NCBI RefSeq assembly: GCF_030272615.1
Contig: NC_081410.1
Span: forward strand, 256,977,533-257,041,532
Direction of reading: 5' to 3'
Source of the DNA: Cryptomeria japonica
Taxonomy: Eukaryota; Streptophyta; Pinopsida; Cupressales; Cupressaceae
Length of the DNA stretch: 64,000 nucleotides
Position numbers and translations under genes: made by a program. This document shows, piece after piece, positions 56,679 to 64,000 of this stretch. The notes below the pieces were generated by a model, which ran no database searches, was not told where the DNA came from, and saw nothing but the letters and a program-made list of their open reading frames with translations. The first letter of the stretch is position 1; each line of letters begins with the position of its first letter.

Positions 56679-59060
56679 ATGAGAGGACCACCAATCAGGT
56701 CTGAACTCATAGACCATCAACTTCTTCTATTAGATGCAAACTGTGAGCCATTTTTTCAAGCAAGTGGGTGGTTGGTTACTTTTTGAAGCTTGATAGTTTT
56801 GACAATGCCATGGCCTATGAGTTTGCATCCACATTTCAAAATTGGGAAGTGATGGTACGAGGGATCAAAGTAGTAGCCACGAAAGAACGCATAGCTAAGA
56901 TAACCAAACTATCTGTAATTGGAGAAAAATACTTAGACACCTTTGATGCAAGAACAACAAGGGCTAAATTCACACTTTTGGGAGATCCTCCATTAATGGT
57001 TACCAGGCAGGGTACAATTAGGACATATATGCTAGAAGAATGGGCTCCTAGAGAAGTATGTACATTATTAAGTATCTTACATGTGATGGTCGGCAATATC
57101 TTCTATATGATTTAAATTTTAAGCTTCTCTCTCATCTTCGCCATGGAAGACACATGAATGTTCCAAGTGTTTTGCACCACATGTTGAAGAAGATGTCTAC
57201 GGAAACACAAAAAGGTAGGGAAAACTCTCTGTCGTGCCATTGTTTGATTAAGTTATTAGTATAGAGAAGTTTACAAGAAACAAACCCTGGGTTATTTTGG
57301 ATAGTTTTCTTAAAGGGGAACGAATTCGGAATTTAGGGTCTGTATCTCAACCCAAGATTTCTAGAAAGAAAAAGTTGATAAAATCAATATCAGAAGCTTC
57401 CTCTTCAAAAGACCATAATGATGAATATTTTTCTAAAAAATATGTAGAGAAAATTGAAACCCTAGCATCCTCACCCCCTTCTAAAAAGAAGAAGGAGGAG
57501 TTTGTAAAAGCTAAAATGCCATTAAAGGAAACATTTGAGGCATAGGAAGAAATTTTTATGCAAAGGATGTCTGATGTTGAAAAGGATGGTCCTCTGAGAC
57601 CTAAAGTCCAGAAAGAAAAATCCTCATTCATAGTTTCTCATGTAGCCAAAGAAAAATAATGTGTTCCAAACCCTTTGAATCGCCTTTAAGGCATAGTAAC
57701 CAAAATTTAAGCAAATCTAAAAGAAAAGTAAAGATAATTCCCCAACAAGTGGTTATAAAAAGTGAAACTCAATCAGATAACAATTTTGTAGGAGAAATGG
57801 CATGGATGATGTACAATAAACCATCATCCAAAGTTCCAACTCCTTCATATCCTCCTCATTATTTTACACCAGCAAACATAGGCATGGAGAAAAAAGAAGG
57901 GAAAAATATAACTATTAATATGAATGTGTTGTTGCAAGATGGTACTCAATTGGGAACTAAAGGAATGGTTGGTTTGGATAAGCTTGTAGTCGTTGCAGAG
58001 CATATGGCTTTTGCAAGTCAAGAAAAAATAAGGGTGCCCTTACCAATTCCTCCAACATTCATGTGGCTTGAATTTTTGTTTCAAATGTACCAAACCATTC
58101 AAGAGGAACTTGAAACCTAGAAACAAGAGAAGGAAAAATTGTAAAATGAAATCAATAGGAAGGATAAGGAAATTCTAAAATTGAAAGCTAGTTTGGGAGA
58201 GGTCATGGAGTTAGTCCCTCAAATTGTGCAATGTCGACCTCCACCTAGAGTATATTCTTTATACTTAAAAGAACTATATCTTTCCTATCAGTTATCAAGG
58301 GAGTTTCTGGTTTATGTTCTTCTTTGGTAACCCAAAGAGAGTTTCTATGTGTATATGAGACTTCAATTCCTATTGACAAAAACTTGCTTTGTGAGATATA
58401 TTTGCATAATTATGCAATTCCATTTGGCACTCATTGAAACCCTTTATTATACATTGGTGATGTTCAACTCAAGGCATTCATGTCTTACATCCAGAATTAG
58501 AATAGTTGGGGGTAACAATTTAGGCAATACAAGGATTAGGAATTAACTTTTCCATTGGAATTAAGAGCTGAGACATCTGACTCAGACAATGTATTGTACC
58601 AATGGAATCATATTTTAAGCAACAAAAAGAACATAGACCTTGTTTTGGAAAAAAGAGAACAGGTGTACAAAGAATATGAAGCAATGGCTAAGACTTCAAC
58701 ACGCATGGTGTTTGGATACCTTACTTAGTGATGGAATGGGTTGCCAGATGGGTTAAAGCAGTGGGAACCACACTCTCTACAAAACTACCATGAAATATTG
58801 AAAAGGGAAATGAGGTACATCTAGTTGGGAAGATCATTGTAGGAAAGGTAGATTCCTCTCACATTTCACCCTCCACTTTAACTATACCTAGTTCCAAATT
58901 GGAGGAACCTTCAGACATATGACAAAGAAGAAGAGGATGCTTGTTGGAAAGAAATATAAGAAAATCAGAGTTTTTATTGGATCCATATGTACCAGCTACT
59001 CGAGAGACAGAGGTGATAGATTTTAGAAATGAAATATTTAAGGAACATGTAAATGCTTGA
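56679..59060 (+). pseudogene. Post-integrase ORF of the Athila-like element (env-like position)
   Basis: The frame begins at ATG 56679 (MRGPPIRSELIDHQ) and is readable over about 2.4 kb in several frames. The N-terminal domain: FQNWEVMVRGIKV, ERIAKITKLSVIGEKYLD, WAPREVCTLL, then after a frameshift IKYLTCDGRQYLLYDLNF and LLSHLRHGRHMNVP (57058-57180). Next is a basic Ser/Lys-rich stretch (57297-57545), a segment with AWMMYNKPSSKVPTPSYPP (57659-58120), a coiled coil and a charged tail to about 59060. No signal peptide or membrane helix is evident in the readable parts, so a true envelope is not supported. The N-terminal domain aligns by eye with the LINE ORF3 domain at 41900-42450. Function unknown. 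Confidence 0.65.
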
Positions 59061-59080
59061 GGACAATCATTACTTAGGCT

Positions 59081-59089
59081 GGGGGGAAA
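59081..59089 (+). promoter_or_regulatory. Polypurine tract
   Basis: GGGGGGAAA directly before the 3' LTR start TGATGAGTCA; plus-strand primer of the Athila-like element. Confidence 0.75.
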
Positions 59090-60352
59090 TGATGAGTCAT
59101 CTTTTTGGCTATCTTATATGAACTTTATGTTATGTTAGATTTGTCATTTAGTGACTCAAAAATTATGATTGAGATAGATATAAGCCTTTTTGTGTTTCAC
59201 CTATGAACTTTTCTATATATTAAAAAACCTTATAAATGATATTAAATCCATTTTAATGATAAGAGAATTCTTGATTAAATTTTGATTAAAATTAGTATTA
59301 TTCAAATATATGTTGTATGTGTTAACTTGTGGGTATAAAACTGGAGGAAAGACCAAGTCAACAAAGGACATTTGTTGTTGATTCAAAGAATTGCAGTCCT
59401 GGTCAAATAAGAATTGTTGAACCAGTCAAGCAGTCAAGCCAATAGCTATTAACTATCACAAAACTCCTAGCTATGGTTGATGTAGTTGTTGCTTCATAAC
59501 ATGTGTTGGTTTGTCGAGGAAATCTAGAGGAAACCTTGGCCTATATTTGTGCATGAGAGTGATTCCTAGAATGATTCATTCTTCTATGCTTTTATTTCTA
59601 ATAAAAGTCATCCTCCTAGTTTGTTGGGAGTGGATCGGGTGTGTAGGTAGCTAGTTAGTTTTAAAATCTCTTATAAATTCATCGGTTCGAGAGGGTGAAT
59701 GTAATGCAATTTTTTTTATCTTACTTTTGCACCAAGTGTACTTTGTTTCATAGTTAAAAATAATAAAGAGATTTCAATTCTGTCATATTCACTGTCAAAA
59801 AGTATCAATGTGTTTATGATGCTTTTGTAATCTTTAGATTTGGTTAAGATTCTGGAGGCTCATCTAAAGGGGCCTACTTGGGGAGAATCCACATTCATTT
59901 ACTTTCATTTTATTATTTGTAAGTTTATTAGAAAGTTTGTGTTTGTTGGTTAGGATCTTTCAGTTGACTGTCCTGTAGCCACAAAAACTCCATTATGTCA
60001 CTGTTCCTTCAGTTGAAGGAAAGTAGAGTCTTATGATTACCAACTAGTTAGTTCATTTTTTACATAAAGTTATCAGTTTTATATTAAGTGAATTAAGTTG
60101 ATATCAGTAGAACCAACTTTAGAATTCATTCCTTTCCGTCAATTTCTTATTTAGTTGCTTCAAGTTTAAGTTAAGTATTCCTTATGAGTTTCTTAGTGGA
60201 CATGTAGTGCAGACCTATTTCAAGTATACGTTCTTGGGTTGAAAAGTGAATGATTTTTGGATTAATGAATTAGTAGTTGAATGATGCAGAGAATTGAACC
60301 TTTCGGTCAAGAAAATGTGTCTTAATTACTAGGGCATTATTAGGAACCAACA
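59090..60352 (+). repeat. 3' LTR of the Athila-like element
   Basis: 1263 bp, homologous to 48716-49951 along its full length. It ends GGAACCAACA followed by the duplication TTTGG. Confidence 0.92.
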
Positions 60353-60357
60353 TTTGG

Positions 60358-61451
60358 TCTGGATGATATATATGCAGATGATGTATGTAGTTTCGGTATT
60401 GCTAGAAGTCAAGCATGTAGGAGATATGATGATCTACTGGAGTGATTTCTGGAGATGGAACCTTGAGTTATACTTATTTTGGTTTATACTCTATCCCGCT
60501 ATCAATGATGAGTTTGAATATTAGACATGACAGTTATATCTTTCATGATTTGTATCTTGGTATGTGTAGTATTTGTATTTCGGATTTTGGAGCTATTGTG
60601 CTTATGGGTTCATATCTATGGATCTAATTGACCCGTGTTCTATTCTGGTAGTTAAGGAATGTGCATCGGTGAATGTATTGTGTAAAGGAAGCATGTTGAG
60701 ATCCTATGAAGGCCGATTTAGTTATCATGTTTTTTTTAAGGTTTTATTGGATAACGTGTTGATCCAAGTAGCGTATTACTTATGCTAGACTGACATATTA
60801 TCCCAATGTGTAAGATTTTTGGTATATATATGTGTGTGTGGATATGTATGTGGATATAGGAGTGAGAGGTAATAGATAAAGGTGCAGTGTGTGAAGTGTG
60901 AGTTGTGGACAATGAAGTAGTTGAAGTAAAATTAGAGTGTGTACAGTATTGCAGTAATCCCTTACCGTATTTCTTGTAGGTGTTATGGTTAGTGATACAT
61001 AGATCTTTTACCAAATCTACTATAAGCTTGTGAGTTGTGATCTGAGCTTAATCTGGAACTAATTTCATTCATTTGGAGATGTAAATTTCCTCAGTTCATT
61101 TTTATCTATTGCAGTGAGCTTTCCAGCAATGAGCCACTTTTGTAATTTAGTAGTGAGTCATCAATAGTGAGCGACCCTTTTTGTCAACACCATATAACTA
61201 GTTATATTATCTTGAGAGCTAACACTCTTCATGGTTTTTCCCATTTGGGTTTTCCATGTATAAAATGTTGTGTTCCATTTATGGTTGTGTTTTCATGTTT
61301 ATTTTACATTTTCTATTTCATGTTAATGTGCTTAACTGATAAATCTGATATATCAGAAAAAGGCTAAGAAGTTGTGAGAAAGTTTTTAGAATCTATGGGA
61401 ATACTGATTCATCCCACTCTTATTATTCTAGTCCTTTCAACCAATACAACA
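60358..61451 (+). repeat. Right 1094 bp of the split copia-type LTR
   Basis: Continues the LTR begun at 48663. It shares with the 4435-5349 LTR the block CATGGTTTTTCCCATTTGGG and GGTTTTCCATGTATAA, and a decayed CTGATTCATCCCACTCTTATT tail. It ends CAATACAACA, two bases before the primer-binding site. The whole LTR would be about 1.15 kb. Confidence 0.75.
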
Positions 61452-61453
61452 AT

Positions 61454-61464
61454 TGGTATCAGAG
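61454..61464 (+). promoter_or_regulatory. Primer-binding site (initiator-Met tRNA)
   Basis: TGGTATCAGAG two bases after the LTR end; typical of copia elements. It shows that the LTR to its left is a 5' LTR. Confidence 0.88.
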
Positions 61465-61521
61465 ATTTGGTCCCTTTCTTGAAAGCTCAACCACTTGAGG
61501 GAGATCCTTGTTCATTGAATC

Positions 61522-62550
61522 ATGCCACCATTAAGTATGACCGAAGAATTTTAGTTGGACGAGGAAGTGTAGACAACCCTTGAAGATCTAGACAATGTTG
61601 AATCTGAGAATGAGGAATTGAAAGATAATGTGAAGGTAGCAAATGAATGTGTGCAGAAGCTGAGAGATTAAATATAGAAATTCAAATTAAGACATAAGGG
61701 AGTTGACAATCAGTTGAAGCAGGTGAATGATATTAAATATCTGATGCAAAAAATTGAGGAGAAAAACAAAGTAGAGGAAACCCTGAAAAAATCAATCAAG
61801 TTGAAGAGTCGAGAATGTGAGAAGCTAGAGCAAGAAGTGAAGAAGTTGAAGACAAAAAATAATGTTCTTGATAGCAGTAAGCTCTTGGAAGAATTGATCA
61901 ATATGTAGAAAGATCATTTGGACAAGACTTGACTTGGATTTTAGCCTAGTGAAACTTTAAATCAAAATGATAGAGACAAAAGTAAAGAGGCTAAGGAAGA
62001 AGTTGAGAAGAAAGCAAAAGATCTAGGCAAGACTTGGAATTAGAGTATTAATGCAAGAAGGACACTGGTTCATCAACCTAATACACAAAAGTATCCATCA
62101 TTCAATGGTTATTGTTTTCAATGCAATAAATTTGGTCATAAGGCTACAAATTGTAGAAGTATTCAGTGTTACAATTGCAAGAGATTTGGTCATAAAGCAA
62201 ATTACTATCAGAATCATCATCTGGAAGGAGAAAATAAATTGAATAATCACTTTCATAGATATTGTCATACATGAAATTTTTATGGCCATAAAGATAATTA
62301 GTGCAGATCTTGAACACTTCTGGTAAATTTAGTCAAGAAGAACATCCGTTGTTACAAATGCAAGCAGTCCAGACATTATGCTAATCAGTGCGGAAGTGGA
62401 AATGTGGAGAAATTTGCTAAGAAGAATGTAATGAAGGATAATGGATCAAATAAAAATGAAATTTTAGTTTGGAGAAAGAATGAAGTGGATAATGGAAGCA
62501 AGCCTGGTATACCAGAATTTGGTGCAGGCACCTCTTCCTCTAGAAACTGA
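61522..62550 (+). pseudogene. Gag-like protein with coiled coil and four CCHC zinc knuckles
   Basis: One frame from ATG 61522 (second Met 61537) to TGA 62548, about 343 codons, with point stops only. The N-terminal half is acidic with a long coiled coil (NVESENEELKDNVKV; KIEEKNKVEETLKKSIK; CEKLEQEVKKLKTKN). Four C-x2-C-x4-H-x4-C units follow at 62113-62154 (CFQCNKFGHKATNC), 62167-62208 (last Cys is Tyr), 62263-62304 (second Cys replaced by TGA) and 62350-62391 (CYKCKQSRHYANQC). The usual copia Gag domain upstream of the knuckle is not seen. It is probably a nucleic-acid-binding capsid-like protein of a non-autonomous copia-type element. Confidence 0.75.
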
Positions 62551-62840
62551 GCATATTGTTTCAACTTAGGGGGAGTTCTTGAAGAAAAATCCTTTGTTTC
62601 CCCCTCTTTTGAGTGTATCATGTCATTGATCTAGCATGACTGAGTTAAAGAAGCTATCCGGTAAACTAGAGGTTTGTGCTAACATCATTGACAAGACAAT
62701 TTTTGGTGACAAAACCCTAAAGGATATTTTTGACAAGATAAGTATTGATATTTGAAGTTATTTCTTTATCATATCGTTAGTGCTTGAAGGTGTTGTGAAT
62801 AGTTTAAGAGTATCAGAGAAAAATAGCATAGCAAGTAATC
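62551..62840 (+). other. Inter-ORF region of the copia-type element
   Basis: No long frame. A short readable stretch from ATG 62636 (MTELKKLSGKLEVCANIIDK) ends at a TGA near 62755. Confidence 0.4.
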
Positions 62841-63957
62841 ATGGAAGGCAAGATGGTCGTCGAAGAATCGAGTAGCAAAGAATTTCAGATTGTGGAGAAG
62901 GTATTTTTGAATGAATTTGACCCAGAGAAGATCAAGAATGTGGAAAGCAGTCTGAGTGATGCAGAGTTGCAAAGAATCAAGGAGTTAGAGTATAAAGGAT
63001 TCAATCTATGGATAGAATTTCCCTGGTTTGATGATGAGGAAGTAATCAGAGTGATCCTTAGTCATGTGCAGGATGACAACATCATGTTGGATAAACCCTA
63101 TCCAATTATGAAGGAGATTATGTTGGTTATTACTAGTCTCTGTGACAATGGAGTTCCAATTAAGAAATCAATAAAAAAAGGTTGAAACCCTAACTAGTAT
63201 AACAAGAAATCAATGAGCATTAATTATCGACAAAATTGTTAATCATGTTGTGAGGTATGTTGCATATGGTATTTCCTAAAAGATCTATTTCAAGAATAAG
63301 GAAGGTGCAACTTTGGCTATTATAGTTTACTTGGCACATATTCTTGTCATGGAAGATAGAATATTTAAATTGTGTGAATTGATAAGGGAATTATTGTTAG
63401 AAAATATTAAGATGTCAAAAGAGTAGAATTACCCCTTCCGGTTTGGATCATTACTTGTTTGCTTAGTTATGTATTGTCTAAGATCCCTTTCGGCTAAAGA
63501 AAATATGATATAGAAATTTAGTGTTTTGGTTGCAAGGCAGATCTTTAGATATTTGAATAGCTTGGATAAGAGAGATGAGGCATGCAATCTATATTTCAAA
63601 TATTTTCGCAATATGTGGAGTATTGGTCTGGTATCCCCTACTACAGGTTTTGCTAAACGAGGTTCTTCCTCCAGTAACAGGAAAAGGAGAGAGTCTATGT
63701 CTATCAGTGTCCCAAAACCTAAAAAGAGAAAAAAGTATCTAAAGGAAAAATATGTTGTAATAATTAATGATCTGGAATCTCCTACAGCTAAGGGAGAATT
63801 GGTTGTTGCAGTGCGGGAAGTTAAAGAATTTGATGATGAATCTAGGTTGCTAGAAATCATTGGTAGCACTAATGGAATTAGAAAAATTGGTAAGATGTGG
63901 TTGAATTATATTGAGTCAAATAGGATTGAGAATGTTTTGATAAATCATTTGGTCTAA
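62841..63957 (+). pseudogene. Second, unknown ORF of the copia-type element
   Basis: Starts at ATG 62841 (MEGKMVVEESSSKEF) and is open to 63185 (motifs DAELQRIKELEYKGFNLW, YPIMKEIMLVITSLCDNG). It then shifts frame into text with stops (VRYVAYGIS, ATLAIIVYLAHILVMEDRIF, FRFGSLLVCLVMYCLR) and is open again at 63526-63957 (ARQIFRYLNSLDKRDEACN, YFKYFRNMWSIGL, then a basic RKRRES/KPKKRKK stretch and a helical tail). No pol motif is present. The middle part (hydrophobic helix, EDR motif, then helix and a PFRFGSLL stretch) has the same pattern as the DGR...LL.H.RH...P region of LINE ORF3, but the match is weak. It probably continues beyond the window. Function unknown. Confidence 0.5.
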
Positions 63958-64000
63958 AATAGTGTCAGAATTGAAGATATTGGTGATGTACTTCTAGAGT

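Larger units (their letters stand above)
48716..60352 (+). mobile_element. Complete Athila-like Ty3/gypsy element, TSD TTTGG
   Basis: An 11.6-kb element with LTRs 48716-49951 and 59090-60352 (TGATGAGTCA to AACCAACA), flanked by TTTGG at 48711-48715 and 60353-60357. Gag-protease-RT-RNase H-integrase occupy 50324-55978 and an additional ORF occupies 56679-59060. The protease end GRLWLATADAYIGC and the extra ORF after integrase point to the Athila lineage. Point stops, a frameshift at the G7 run near 52411 and a TRIM insertion show that it is inactive. Confidence 0.93.
48663..64000 (+). mobile_element. Copia-type element (non-autonomous?), 5' LTR split by the Athila-like element, runs off window
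   Basis: The LTR start TGTGTGAATATTGTCATTG (48663) and a further 34 bases lie left of the gypsy insertion; the rest of the LTR lies at 60358-61451. An initiator-Met primer site, a four-knuckle gag-like frame and a second unknown ORF follow up to the window end. No protease, integrase or RT is seen in the first 2.5 kb of interior. The left flank AGAAT (48658-48662) should recur at the right end outside this window. Confidence 0.75.

Noticed and set aside
56679-59060. True viral envelope protein for the post-integrase ORF
   Set aside because: No signal peptide, transmembrane helix or glycosylation-rich ectodomain is visible; only the position is env-like.

Overview
The window looks like an intergenic, transposon-packed stretch of a very large plant genome. 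A conifer or other gymnosperm is my best guess. The reasons are AT-rich sequence, several kinds of old LTR retrotransposon nested in one another, a plant-type LINE carrying a DUF4283-like ORF1 and a plant RNase H, and retroelement frames broken mostly by point stops. I see no convincing host gene, tRNA, rRNA or CRISPR array. All real coding sequence belongs to retroelements and is decayed.

Left part (1-9350). A minus-strand 960-codon Pro/Gln-rich frame of unknown function (696-3578) has a single internal TGA. It abuts the 3' end of a plus-strand copia-type element: a coiled-coil ORF, two polypurine tracts and an LTR at 4435-5349. A badly broken plus-strand ORF follows, resembling a plant-mobile-domain plus coiled-coil protein (5390-6790). 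Next come a TA-rich microsatellite (6806-7003) and about 2.3 kb with no recognisable gene.

Middle left (9350-21149). This is a minus-strand Tat-like Ty3/gypsy element. Reading right to left it has an LTR with TATA box, a long leader, gag, protease, a linker and the integrase C-terminus; RT, RNase H and the integrase core are missing. A 2.7-kb LTR element with perfect TSD GTAAT (15368-18106) sits in its leader, and a copia solo LTR (10819-11704) sits between protease and linker.

Central nest (about 21150-48662). One plus-strand gypsy element (here G1) can be followed as LTR end, PBS, gag, zinc knuckle, protease, an RNase H lying upstream of RT, and RT. It is split by four insertions: a 9.9-kb gag-only LTR element with 3.2-kb LTRs (22551-32433), a copia solo LTR (33706-35439), a full-length 8-kb LINE with an 18-bp target duplication (35713-43726), and a Tat-type LTR element (46424-48487, TSD TAAGG). 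A fifth insertion, a copia-type element, starts at 48663.

Right part (48663-64000). The copia-type element is itself split inside its LTR by a complete 11.6-kb Athila-like gypsy element (48716-60352, perfect TSD TTTGG). That element carries gag, protease, RT, RNase H, integrase and an extra ORF after integrase. A 333-bp TRIM (54061-54393, TSD AGTTA) sits in its RNase H. The copia-type body then runs off the window with an unusual gag-like protein bearing four zinc knuckles and an unknown second ORF.

Most notable observation: the LINE encodes a third ORF downstream of RNase H, inside its target duplications. The N-terminal domain of that ORF visibly aligns with the post-integrase ORF of the Athila-like element. 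Weaker hints of the same kind of protein occur in the copia-type element and in the relic at 5390-6790. This suggests that unrelated retroelement classes in this genome have picked up the same accessory protein domain.
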